Positions 52,642 through 61,600 of a DNA stretch of 64,000 nucleotides are shown here, piece by piece. The DNA is from UBA5072 sp041737175 (GTDB lineage: Bacteria > Bacteroidota > Bacteroidia > Bacteroidales > UBA10428): NCBI GenBank assembly GCA_041737175.1, contig JBGSSF010000025.1, positions 1 to 64,000 on the forward strand, in the 5' to 3' direction. A program made the position numbers and the translations under genes. The first letter of the stretch is position 1, and every line of letters begins with the position of its first letter. The notes beneath the pieces are model-generated. The model saw only the letters and a program-made list of their open reading frames with translations, made no database searches and was not told the DNA's origin.

Positions 52642-53823
52642 ATGAAAAATCTACCTGACATTACAACTGGAATTAAAAACTGTAAAAATTTACAGGTATA
52701 TGTTCCTGATAAATTTCCTGGCAAATGCAAGAAGTTATTCAGATTGAATATTATGGCTCTATTCAGCATGATGATTTTAGCAATATCATATGCAGTATCA
52801 GGTCAGGTGAGCGAATCCACCATCCGGGAGGCTTATCAACTAAGGATGAATGGTAAGGCTGAACAGGCTGAAGGAATGTTGAGGCAGTATTTGAAAAGTG
52901 ACAGTACCGATGCGGTTGCCTGGTTTGAGTTGGCACGGACCTGTCACCATATCTTTTTAGGCAAAGGGGAGTTTACTCCGGAGGCATGGCAGGAAGTCAC
53001 CGGTTTTTCAAAACGGGCTGTCCGGTATGCCCCGGATAATGAGGTTTATGCCTATTATTACGCCTACTATAACTTTCTGAATGCGTTCATCAGCATGATG
53101 CGGGAGTTGCCCGATGTTGGCGAGAAAGTCAGGCAAACCTGCGATGCCTACAATGCTGTACTACTACTTAATCCGAATTGTTTTGCGGCTAAATTTTACC
53201 TGATCGATATGTATGGTCTTCTTCCGGTAGAGATGGGAGGTGACAGGGCCAAAGCCGAGGTTATTGCTGATGGTATGAAATCCGGTGATAAAACGTATTA
53301 TGCCATGGCTCAGGCGAAACTATTATCGGATACTGCCAATCTGGTCAAATACTGGCAAAAAGTAGGAGAGGAAACCGGTATGAATCCCGGGGTACTGGAA
53401 GAGCTGGGAAGGGCCTATCTGCTCAAATCCGATACAGAAAATGGAGTGAAATATTTTAAAGAGGCCATCCAGGCGGATCATTCCAAAAAATACCTTACCA
53501 TGAACCTCGTAAGATATTACCTGATGGCTGCACAGCAAGATCCGTCTTCTAAAGAAACCCATCTGAAGAGTGCAACCGAACTTGTAAATGCTTATTTGCA
53601 ATCCATTCCCGAACCCATACCTCCGTTAAAAGCATATGCTTACAGTACCTTATCCATGATCAACATGTTCAGTGGTGATCAGGATGCCGGGAAAAAATAC
53701 CGTGAACTGGCCGATTCAATTGATCCTTTCTGCTCCAAAGCCACAGGTATGGCTCCGGACATGCTTTATTGCCGGCCTGATGAAGTGAAGATCCAGTATA
53801 GCTCTTTCTTTATGCCGTTTTAA
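52642..53823 (+). CDS. Tetratricopeptide-repeat protein, exported or membrane-anchored
   Basis: A hydrophobic segment at residues 38-56 (MALFSMMILAISYAVSGQ) serves as signal or anchor. If translation starts at the internal ATG at 52753 it becomes a standard signal peptide, with a 356-residue product. The rest is all-helical with several TPR-like pairs, for example AYQLRMNGKAEQAEGMLRQYLKSD, and LEELGRAYLLKSDTENGVKYFKEAIQ near 270. The function is unknown; a scaffold role in the periplasm is a general inference. It is divergent from the membrane-protein unit. Confidence 0.75.
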   Translation: MKNLPDITTGIKNCKNLQVYVPDKFPGKCKKLFRLNIMALFSMMILAISYAVSGQVSESTIREAYQLRMNGKAEQAEGMLRQYLKSDSTDAVAWFELARTCHHIFLGKGEFTPEAWQEVTGFSKRAVRYAPDNEVYAYYYAYYNFLNAFISMMRELPDVGEKVRQTCDAYNAVLLLNPNCFAAKFYLIDMYGLLPVEMGGDRAKAEVIADGMKSGDKTYYAMAQAKLLSDTANLVKYWQKVGEETGMNPGVLEELGRAYLLKSDTENGVKYFKEAIQADHSKKYLTMNLVRYYLMAAQQDPSSKETHLKSATELVNAYLQSIPEPIPPLKAYAYSTLSMINMFSGDQDAGKKYRELADSIDPFCSKATGMAPDMLYCRPDEVKIQYSSFFMPF

Positions 53824-53830
53824 GCAGACC

Positions 53831-53858
53831 TAAGATCTAAGATCTAAGATCCAAGACC
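53831..53858. repeat. Period-7 tandem repeat, TAAGATC units
   Basis: Three exact TAAGATC heptamers are followed by CAAGACC. The preceding GCAGACC (53824-53830) is in the same 7-bp phase, so five units can be read starting immediately after the TPR stop codon. Confidence 0.85.
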
Positions 53859-53917
53859 AAGTAGCATATCAGATTAAAATGCAGTAACTTTAATAGAAGA
53901 ACCAATACCCAAAGACT

Positions 53918-54337
53918 ATGATTAAAGAAATACATCAGCACATTACAAATGAGCTTCAGCAAAATGCAAAGACAGACACAGTATTTGTACTGTCGTCGGT
54001 GTTGCTGAATCTGGTAATCCTGGCCATCAACTGGGCTGTAGCAGCACCTGACACAAAGGGTCGTGAAGGGTATAATGATATTATTTTATGCCTGTTAATT
54101 GCTGCAGTACTGATCATTAATTTTCTCATAACAAAGGCGCTGCTTTCAGGTCGTGATATGAGACTCAAACTTTTATCCGGACTGATTCGCATGTACAAGG
54201 ATAATAATGTCGACAAATATTACGATGCAAGTCTGTTAAGTTCTTACAGCATGCGTTACAAGTTTTTTCTGGCCGTTATCATCATACTTGCAGCGATCAC
54301 CATTGTTGTGCCATTGCTGGTAAGGATCTTCAGCTAG
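53918..54337 (+). CDS. Small membrane protein, unknown function
   Basis: The 139-residue product has three hydrophobic helices: about 22-42 (FVLSSVLLNLVILAINWAV), 53-75 (IILCLLIAAVLIINFLI) and 114-138 (FFLAVIIILAAITIVVPLLV). A basic/acidic loop (LSGLIRMYKDNNVDKYYDASLL) lies between the last two. No family is recognised. It is 94 bp from the TPR gene on the same strand and may be co-transcribed. Confidence 0.6.
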   Translation: MIKEIHQHITNELQQNAKTDTVFVLSSVLLNLVILAINWAVAAPDTKGREGYNDIILCLLIAAVLIINFLITKALLSGRDMRLKLLSGLIRMYKDNNVDKYYDASLLSSYSMRYKFFLAVIIILAAITIVVPLLVRIFS

Positions 54338-54365
54338 TCCCGGTTTCGGAACTAACCTGTCACAG

Positions 54366-54442
54366 TTTACTTTTCACTTTTTACTTTTTACTGTTTACTG
54401 TTTACTTTTTACTGTTTACTGTTTACTATTTACCAGTTACTG
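54366..54442. repeat. Period-7 tandem repeat, eleven TTTACTG-like units
   Basis: Eleven heptamers run without a phase break: TTTACTT, TTCACTT, TTTACTT, TTTACTG twice, TTTACTT, TTTACTG twice, TTTACTA, TTTACCA and GTTACTG. The last unit includes the stop codon and the last Gln codon of the M56 gene, which reads toward it. Confidence 0.9.
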
Positions 54443-56437
54443 CTCTCCCTCCTCCAGTTTCTTCAGTTTTGAATTCAGCGATTCTGAATCCTGTGAATCT
54501 TTTGCAGCAGGCTCTTCAAGTAACATTTCCACAGACGGCGCCGGATCCACAGGGATCAATTCTTCAATTTCAGGCACTTCAGGGATGAGTATCTCTGTTT
54601 CGGGAAGCAAGGGTAAACCAATTTCCGGCATGGAATGAAATCTATACAGGTAAGGGAATTCCTGCAGATCATATAATTCCTTATTTTTCTTCATTTCCTC
54701 AAAAGCCCTTTTTGTCTCTTCCTGTACTTTCTTCATTTGTTCCTGGAATTCTTTCTGATGAGATTTCCAGTATTCCTCCCTGCTTATTCTTATTTCTTCC
54801 TGCGCTTTTTTCATCTGTTCCTGAATTTCTTTCTGGTGCTGCTGCCAGTATTCCTGACCTTTCATTCTGATTTCTTCCATTGCTCTTCTGGCTTCATCAT
54901 TGGCTCTTCCGGCTTCTTCCCGTGCTTTTTTCATTTGTTCCTGGAATTCTTCGCTCTGCATTAATTTCTTATACTGCTCAGGATTCATATAAGCTTGTGA
55001 AAATGGCTCTTTAAATTGCCATCTCAATTCGGGATCTTCAGGGTATTCAAGGCCATTTCTTGTTTCAGCTAATTGCTGTCTGGCCATCTGCAATTCCTTC
55101 TGTGCTTCCTCCAGTTCCTGGTGCGTTTTCTCGAGTTCCTTTTGCGAAGACTCCATCTCCTGCCTTATTTTCCGGATCTCATCCTCATAATTCTTCATTT
55201 CCTCTTTTGAAATTTCCTTTCCGTTGATCGTCATTTCTTTGATGGTATCGTTGAGGAATACGATTTTCATTTTCTTTTTGTCGCCATCCCGGTTTTCACC
55301 AGAAACCTTGCTGATGGTGCCGTTCATGACGACCTTTCCGTTAGAATCTGGATGAAAATCACTAATTATGAGCATATTGCCGGATTTTTCCTTGTCCCAG
55401 AACAATTCACCGGGCTTCCCGGATGCCAGCAGCGTCATAGCCGACACTCCAACAGTTGCGAAGAACAGGAAAACAACAGCCAGTCTGAATGCCGGGGAGT
55501 ATTTCAATTCCGGCTTCACCAATCTTCTTACCCGGTTCAGAAGATGTTTGGATTTACCTGTTAAGGCGTTGGCCGGTACATTACCGTATAAATTCATTTC
55601 TTGGATCATGGTGAGTGCTTTAATATAGTTAATAGGATTGTTATTGGTTTTCACGACAAAATCATCACAACAGTTTTCCCGTTCACGGTTAATTTCGCGC
55701 AAAAGAAACCAGGCTGTCGGATTGAAAAATAATACCTGCTCCGCGATGGCTTGCAGAATGATAAGGAAATGATCGAACCGCCGGATATGGGCCAGTTCAT
55801 GAAATATGACGGCTTCGATCTGCGAAGCGCTTAATCCGGAAATGGCAGCAACAGGAATAATTACCATCGGTTTAAACAGGCCAATGACCATAGGGCTGAT
55901 CTTGCGGGTAGTGATACGAAGCCTGACGATCACCGGCAATTTTAATAAATTCTGTATGCGATCGAAAGCATTTCGCAGCGATACATCCGGATTCATAAGG
56001 CTTTTCCGGAGATTAACCCTGGCAAGCACAGTGCCTCCCGTTATCCTGATGCCGATAAACAGAAAGCCCGCAAGCCAGCCAAGTGCCAATGCAGGATAGA
56101 CCGGTTCAAGAGAACGGAATAACCACCCTGCCAATCTTCCGGGAGTAAACGACCATAAAGGGCTGAAAGAATATTCCCGGGGCAGCAGAGTTTGCTGAGA
56201 TGAGTTTTTCCAGTTTATTAGCAGATTATTATGCTGATAGACCAAAATCAATGTGACTATAAATCCAGTCAGCAGCAACATCAGACCGGAGAATAAAACA
56301 ACATAACGAAACCGGGCATTTGATTTTCCGATCAGACTCAACAAGGAAATGATAATCACTGCTATAATTGCCCCTTGCCAGAGGGAATGCACCAAAGTCA
56401 TTCCCAGGGACCTGATGATTTCATTGCTGAATTCCAT
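54437..56437 (-). CDS. M56-family (BlaR1/MecR1-like) metallopeptidase with coiled-coil region
   Basis: The 666-residue protein has an N-terminal four-helix membrane domain with the zinc motif FHELAHIRRFDH near residue 212 on a cytoplasmic loop, followed by NRERENCCDD, both characteristic of BlaR1. From about 400 to 590 comes a long charged coiled coil with a near-exact repeat of about 26 residues (EQMKKAQEEI...EEYWKSHQKEFQ). No penicillin-binding sensor domain is present. In related pairs the peptidase inactivates BlaI on receiving an envelope signal. It lies 25 bp downstream of the blaI-like gene; no beta-lactamase is nearby. Confidence 0.88.
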   Translation of the reverse strand: MEFSNEIIRSLGMTLVHSLWQGAIIAVIIISLLSLIGKSNARFRYVVLFSGLMLLLTGFIVTLILVYQHNNLLINWKNSSQQTLLPREYSFSPLWSFTPGRLAGWLFRSLEPVYPALALGWLAGFLFIGIRITGGTVLARVNLRKSLMNPDVSLRNAFDRIQNLLKLPVIVRLRITTRKISPMVIGLFKPMVIIPVAAISGLSASQIEAVIFHELAHIRRFDHFLIILQAIAEQVLFFNPTAWFLLREINRERENCCDDFVVKTNNNPINYIKALTMIQEMNLYGNVPANALTGKSKHLLNRVRRLVKPELKYSPAFRLAVVFLFFATVGVSAMTLLASGKPGELFWDKEKSGNMLIISDFHPDSNGKVVMNGTISKVSGENRDGDKKKMKIVFLNDTIKEMTINGKEISKEEMKNYEDEIRKIRQEMESSQKELEKTHQELEEAQKELQMARQQLAETRNGLEYPEDPELRWQFKEPFSQAYMNPEQYKKLMQSEEFQEQMKKAREEAGRANDEARRAMEEIRMKGQEYWQQHQKEIQEQMKKAQEEIRISREEYWKSHQKEFQEQMKKVQEETKRAFEEMKKNKELYDLQEFPYLYRFHSMPEIGLPLLPETEILIPEVPEIEELIPVDPAPSVEMLLEEPAAKDSQDSESLNSKLKKLEEGEQ

Positions 56438-56462
56438 GTGTATTGGTTTTGGTGGTGAGTAA

Positions 56463-56852
56463 TCAGGACGTTTTTTGTTCTTTTTCGAGCTTGTCGATCA
56501 GATCTCTTATTTCATTCAGCTCTTCAGGTGTAGTCCTGTTATTTCCCAGCGCCTGCAGGACCAGTTTGGTGGCAGAACCGCCGAATGCTGAATTGATCAT
56601 GCGGTTTATCATAGCATTGCGCGCAACGCCTGCCTGGATCAGTGCGGAATAGATGTGTGTACGCCCATCCATGGCACGAGTAAGCAATCCTTTTTCGGTC
56701 ATGATCTGCATCATTTTCAATGTAGTTGTGTAACCTACATTTCTTCCTTTTTTATCAAGTTCTTCATTGACCTGACGAACTGTTGCCGAACCAGTTCTCC
56801 AGATGATTTCCAGGATTTCCAGTTCTGACTCTGTTGGACGTTTGTGTATCAT
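56463..56852 (-). CDS. BlaI/MecI-family transcriptional repressor
   Basis: A 129-residue winged-helix repressor: SELEILEIIWRTGSATVRQVNEEL and VGYTTTLKMMQIMTEKGLLTRAMDGRTHIYSAL match BlaI, and a C-terminal helical dimerisation region follows. It is cotranscribed with the M56 gene. Two operator dyads of the same sequence class flank the -7 box of its own promoter, so the pair is predicted to repress itself and be released by the peptidase. Confidence 0.93.
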   Translation of the reverse strand: MIHKRPTESELEILEIIWRTGSATVRQVNEELDKKGRNVGYTTTLKMMQIMTEKGLLTRAMDGRTHIYSALIQAGVARNAMINRMINSAFGGSATKLVLQALGNNRTTPEELNEIRDLIDKLEKEQKTS

Positions 56853-56876
56853 AATGGATTCGCAGTAAAAAGTAAA

Positions 56877-56892
56877 TACGAAATATTTCGTA
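56877..56892. promoter_or_regulatory. BlaI-type operator 1 (perfect palindrome)
   Basis: TACGAAATATTTCGTA is a perfect 16-bp dyad starting 25 bp before the blaI start codon, downstream of the -7 box in the leftward promoter. Confidence 0.75.
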
Positions 56893-56922
56893 CAAATATA
56901 TACGATAAGTTTCGTAATTAAA
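56893..56922 (-). promoter_or_regulatory. Promoter of the blaI-M56 operon
   Basis: On the minus strand TATATTTG (56893-56900) matches TAnnTTTG and is preceded by TTTA (56919-56922) at 18 bases. The -7 box fills exactly the 8-bp gap between the two operator palindromes. Confidence 0.6.
56901..56916. promoter_or_regulatory. BlaI-type operator 2 (imperfect palindrome)
   Basis: TACGATAAGTTTCGTA shares the TACGA...TCGTA ends of operator 1, with its centre exactly 24 bp away. It overlaps the -7/-33 spacer. Confidence 0.65.
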
Positions 56923-56954
56923 AATATTTGGTATTAAAATTTGTTAAAAGGAGA

Positions 56955-57024
56955 TAGAATGTAGGCTGTAAGCTGAAGGCTATAGGCTATAGGCTGAAGG
57001 CTGTAGGCTATAGGTTGAAGTTGG
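56955..57024. repeat. Period-7 tandem repeat, about ten TAGGCTG/A-like units
   Basis: In a constant 7-bp phase the units read TAGAATG, TAGGCTG, TAAGCTG, AAGGCTA, TAGGCTA, TAGGCTG, AAGGCTG, TAGGCTA, TAGGTTG and AAGTTGG. The array lies in the 371-bp spacer between the blaI operators and the peroxiredoxin promoter; the spacer holds no coding sequence. Confidence 0.9.
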
Positions 57025-57094
57025 AAGATTTAGCCCCAATTTGAAAGTAGATGTTAGTTTATCAGTTGGGGATGCTAAATAACAGATTTTAAAC

Positions 57095-57125
57095 TTTCAC
57101 TTCTGAAAAAATTATCTTAAATTTG
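57095..57125 (+). promoter_or_regulatory. Candidate promoter of the peroxiredoxin gene
   Basis: TAAATTTG (57118-57125) is preceded at 19 bases by TTTC (57095-57098), one mismatch from the TTTG consensus. A 5' leader of roughly 90 bases would result. Confidence 0.5.
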
Positions 57126-57136
57126 TTTATTATTAA

Positions 57137-57153
57137 AGGAGAATAGTTCTCCT
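57137..57153. promoter_or_regulatory. Inverted repeat near the expected peroxiredoxin transcription start
   Basis: AGGAGAA and TTCTCCT form a 7-bp dyad around TAG, 12 bp after the -7 box. It could be an operator or a 5' mRNA hairpin; a link to peroxide control is only suggested by position. Confidence 0.35.
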
Positions 57154-57223
57154 CAAGTAATGATTTACCATAAAAAGGAATAGAAAATAATTTGATATTA
57201 TAAACATTTAATTTTAAAACATT

Positions 57224-57931
57224 ATGGATGAAGCACAAGTTATTTCGATGCCGCGTATTGGCGAAAAGGCACCTGAATTTCAGGCAGTTACAACACAAGG
57301 AAACATCAACTTTCCCGGAGATTATCAAGGCAGTTGGGTAATTCTTTTCAGCCACCCTGCCGATTTTACACCGGTTTGCACGTCTGAGTTTATCACCTTT
57401 GCTAGTTTGGAATCCAAATTTGCCGAAGCCAACTGCAAACTGGTAGGTCTTTCCGTGGACGGACTATACAGTCATATTGCCTGGTTGCGGACGATTAAGG
57501 AAAAAATTGAGTACAAGGGGATGAAGAATGTAGAAGTGAATTTCCCACTGATAGAGGATATTACCATGAATGTGGCAAAAAAGTATGGCATGATCCAACC
57601 TGGTGAAAGTTCAACCAAAGCTGTACGGGCTGTTTTCTATATTGATCCCAAGGGAGTGATCCGCACGATTATTTATTACCCCCTGAGTCTTGGGAGGAAT
57701 TTCGATGAACTGTACAGAGTTCTTATTGCTTTGCAGACTGCCGATGAGTTTGGTGTGGCATTGCCCGCCGACTGGCGTCCCGGCGATGATGTCATTGTTC
57801 CTCCTGCCGGTTCCTGTGGCGTGGCAAAGAGCCGGATGGAGGGTAAGGAGGATATGAAGTGTTATGACTGGTTTTTCTGCACGAAAAAGCTGGATAAGGA
57901 CACAGTACTTAAAAAGATCCTGAAAAAGTAA
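57224..57931 (+). CDS. Peroxiredoxin, Prx6/archaeal-type
   Basis: A 235-residue thiol peroxidase that reduces hydrogen peroxide and organic peroxides. The peroxidatic Cys52 lies in SHPADFTPVCTSEF. The C-terminal region has Cys198 and a CX5C pair, Cys213-Cys219, in MKCYDWFFC, matching the extra cysteines of archaeal enzymes such as that of Aeropyrum. It may therefore work with a resolving Cys and not as a strict 1-Cys enzyme. Acts in the cytoplasm; monocistronic with a strong terminator after it. Confidence 0.94.
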   Translation: MDEAQVISMPRIGEKAPEFQAVTTQGNINFPGDYQGSWVILFSHPADFTPVCTSEFITFASLESKFAEANCKLVGLSVDGLYSHIAWLRTIKEKIEYKGMKNVEVNFPLIEDITMNVAKKYGMIQPGESSTKAVRAVFYIDPKGVIRTIIYYPLSLGRNFDELYRVLIALQTADEFGVALPADWRPGDDVIVPPAGSCGVAKSRMEGKEDMKCYDWFFCTKKLDKDTVLKKILKK

Positions 57932-57944
57932 TTCTGCTTCTTTC

Positions 57945-57971
57945 GGAGGTGGCCATTTGCCACCTCCTTTT
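57945..57971 (+). terminator. Intrinsic terminator of the peroxiredoxin gene
   Basis: GGAGGTGGC pairs perfectly with GCCACCTCC over a 5-base CATTT loop and is followed directly by TTTT. It lies 13 bp after the stop codon. Confidence 0.9.
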
Positions 57972-57985
57972 AATTGCAATATTGC

Positions 57986-58597
57986 ATGGGTAATACAACA
58001 AATTCTGACATGAATCCGGTTTTTTTTGAAGATGGGGCTGCCTTACGAACCTGGTTTGAACTAAATCACCTGAAAGAAGCCGAATTACTGGTTGGTTATT
58101 ATAAAGTAAAAAGCGGAAAGAAATCGGTTAACTGGAGCGAATCAGTTGATGAAGCTATATGTTTTGGGTGGATCGATGGTATCCGGAGATCACTTGATGA
58201 TGAAAGCTATTGCATACGCTTTACACCCAGGAGACCGGGAAGTAACTGGAGTAAGGTGAATATGATGAAGGCAGAGAAACTTATGCGGCAGGGTTTTATG
58301 TTTCCAGCCGGTATCCGGGCTTACGAAAAGAATAAAAAGTCCGGTTCAGGCCTATACAGCTATGAAACTGATCAGTTGATTTCTCTGGATGACGGTATGG
58401 TAAAACAGTTTCAGGAAAACAAAGGAGCCTGGGATTATTTCTGTAATGAAACTCCCTCTTACAGAAAAACAACTATCCGTTGGATTATTGGTGCCAAACA
58501 GGATACAACCCGCCTGAGCCGGTTAAATGAGCTTATCTCTTCGAGTGCAAATGCTGAAAGAATCAAAGCGATGAGGTGGAATTCCAGGAAACCTTGA
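57986..58597 (+). CDS. YdeI/OmpD-associated-family protein
   Basis: A 203-residue cytoplasmic protein matching the family sometimes called bacteriocin-protection, YdeI/OmpD-associated. Characteristic segments are FELNHLKEAELLVGYYKVKSGKKSVNWSESVDEAICFGWIDGI-type sequence near the N-terminus, FTPRRPGSNWSKVN, and the C-terminal SYRKTTIRWIIGAKQDTTRLSRL. The biochemical function is not established. The ATG at 57986 is chosen over a TTG four codons upstream that lies against the terminator. Confidence 0.85.
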   Translation: MGNTTNSDMNPVFFEDGAALRTWFELNHLKEAELLVGYYKVKSGKKSVNWSESVDEAICFGWIDGIRRSLDDESYCIRFTPRRPGSNWSKVNMMKAEKLMRQGFMFPAGIRAYEKNKKSGSGLYSYETDQLISLDDGMVKQFQENKGAWDYFCNETPSYRKTTIRWIIGAKQDTTRLSRLNELISSSANAERIKAMRWNSRKP

Positions 58598-58628
58598 TTC
58601 AAATAACCATTTCCAAAATTTGCCCGGA

Positions 58629-61600
58629 TTATCTCGAAATAGTCAGTTTCCCGATACCGATAAGCTGATCACTGCTTACTAATCTCAATATATAAAGGCC
58701 ATCAGGATAATCTTCAACAGAAAATTCCGCCTTTAGCGTTCCAGCAGGAATTTGTTTCATAAATACAAGGCTTCCCAGGCTACTATATAATTCCAGCGTG
58801 ATATCTTCAATGGTTATCCGGTCGAACTCAATAAAGGCAGTTTTTTCTGCAGGATTGGGATATACTTTAAATGGTTTTCCAGTTCGTGATCCGGGCTGAT
58901 CATCAATACCCGGCTGGACGATTTCGTCAATTATGCCAAAAGCAGCCTGGTATATCTCATTCGTGGATGCATCCTGAACAAAGGCCACGACCCTTAACTC
59001 GTCTTTATTATAAACATGCTGCAGTTCCCAGGAATTTTTAACATAACGGGGTTCGTCCTTTTTCCATTCCTGGTAAATGATTGTGCCGGCAGCATCGGGT
59101 AACATGGTTTTCACAACGCTTTCAAAGGAAGTTTCACCCTCGTTGCCAGTTTCTGTCTTAATGATCCGCTCAATCACCGCAATATGAACGGTTAGCTGAG
59201 TGGCTGGAATGTCTTTTAAGGCAAACACATGGGCTTCAATGCTTAGTGTATTGCCTGATAACTTGGAGTTCAGGTTGATCCAGAATTTACTGTCGTCCAA
59301 TGATTCAACCAGGACCGCTGTGGGATTAAACTTTAAGATATCATGATCAAAACGCTGTGTTGATTTTAAACCGCCGTTCAGCACAGTATAAGGCACATCG
59401 GTGAATCCGTAATAGAACACCCTCGCTCCCGGTACGGAAGGATTATGCTGATTAAACGGATCTTCACCCGGAAACGAAGTATGATATTGCAGGTCAATGA
59501 CGTTCATTTCGTTCTTGTTGACAAAATTGTTTATCAGAACGTTGACAGAATCACAGGTTTCATCCGATGAGTTGGTGAAATGTTCCAGTATGGCAATTCG
59601 GTTGCGCTCACCGATCCAGAAGTCGTCAAAGGCAAATCCATTGTTATTTCTTGCTGTACCGTCGGAGCCATAAGCAATCCTGAACTGAACTGATGATTTA
59701 TTTTTCAGTACATCGAGAGAATGTCTTGCCTCCGTCCACGCGTTATCATTGCCTGAACCACTAAAATTCGACCAGCCAAGGGATTGGTTGCCCGGTTTAC
59801 CGTCAATCTGGTAATCGTTATACCAACGAATCCCGTCATCCATTTCTCCCAAAACATTCCAGGTTTTACTGCTATCCGCGCTATATTGAAGCGTTGCCCC
59901 ATCGCGATCAAGGTTAAACAGTCTCCAGATCTGCATTTTCAGCATGGGCCTCTTGGTTCCGGTGAAATCATAGCAGGGGCTGGTTACCCACGATTGCTCG
60001 CGGGGTGCGTTGGTCCCGGATATATAAGTGTACCAGCATTTATTGCCCGAAAAACCTTTGATTGGATTTCCCAGAAGCCAGCTGTTGACAGCAGTCTCCG
60101 GGGATTTTCCGCTTTGCCATTCCAAAGGTGAGTCAGCAAAATCTTCGGAATGCGTAAGGTCGGCAAGTTTGTAAGTGGGTCGCAGGTTAAATTCTTTGGT
60201 AACCGAGTCTCTACAACCATAAGAAGACTGTACCTTCAGTTCAATTTTATAGATTCCCGGTTGTGCAAAGTCATAGGTTACATCTTTTGTGGTATAGGGG
60301 ATATAACCGGTAGAGGTTAAAAATTTCCAATGGTAACTTGTATCAGTGAGATTTCCGTAACTTGAAGCAGAAGTATTGGTAAGTTGGATGGCTTTCCCGG
60401 TTTGGTAACACTCCGTTTCCCACTTAAAGTCAGCCGTGGGTGACGCGCCAATATCGAATTTACCGGTTACCGAAAGGTTAGTTCCATCGAAATAGGTATA
60501 AGTAATTGTATATCCACCGACATCAAGCATGGATGGATAAATAGTGGCTGTATTATTCTGATGGTCAACCAGTCCAATTCCTCCACTGATAGTGAAGCTG
60601 CCGATATCATTGGCCAGGTTCACGCCTGTAATCTTAAAAGAATGGTCCTTGGGACAATAATTTTTTCTGCCATGTTCAAATTCTATGGCTGCGCTTGCCT
60701 CAAGAATCCTGACTACTGCCGTATCATATCCATAGCATGAACCAGCCGATGCCCTGTAAGCATAAACAACAGTATGCGTCCCGACCGGAAGAATTGAAGG
60801 CACAAAGTACCAACTCTGGTTATAAGGAATCACACCCGCACCTAAAAACGTGCCACCGGAAGGAGACCCTAAGATGGATATCCAATCGGCAGACTGCTTA
60901 TTATAGGCAGGATCAAGTCCGGACAACTCGACATCAGGTCCCTTTGTGATACTGATCACTGCACTGCCTGATACCGTACCTTTGCAGTTTTTATCATAAA
61001 CCTCAGTGAGGGTATAGGTGCCGGCCTGTTGCACGGAGAAATTTTTCGGGCTTGAAAGCACATTGGGAATTTCGACAGAATTCTCACCGGTCTTTCTGTA
61101 GATGAATTTCCAGGGTGCTGTACCTGTAAGCACAACGTTAAGATTGGCAGATGTATTTTCACAAATAGTGGCACTTCCCGATAGGGCAGCAGTAGGTAAA
61201 CTATGTGACCGGATAATACCCCTTCCGGATGTTTTACCGGAACATACTGCATCCTGAACACGTGAAAGCGTATAGGTTCCAGCTTCGGTAACCTGTAATA
61301 TGTAATTTCTATTGGTGATGTTTGAAATTGTGGTAGGATTGGCGCTATTTCTGAGGTACGTTATGCTCCAGGGCGCTGTGCCTGTCAGGAAAACCTGAAG
61401 ATTAGCCGTCCCGCCCGGACAAATGCTGTCGATACCCGAAATGGACGCTTCGGGTGATGGTTTGAATGATATTCTGACGGTGCCTGAGCCTGTAGTATCG
61501 CCCAGACAATTCCTGGCATCCGTAAGCGATTTGATTCTGTACAACGTGCTTGAAAATGGCGGAATCACCCTGCCCACGAGAGGGTAAGGATCTGAGCGCA

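Noticed and set aside
57089..57355. An 88-codon minus-strand frame over the peroxiredoxin start
   Set aside because: It is antisense to the conserved N-terminus of the peroxiredoxin and covers its promoter. No protein features were found.
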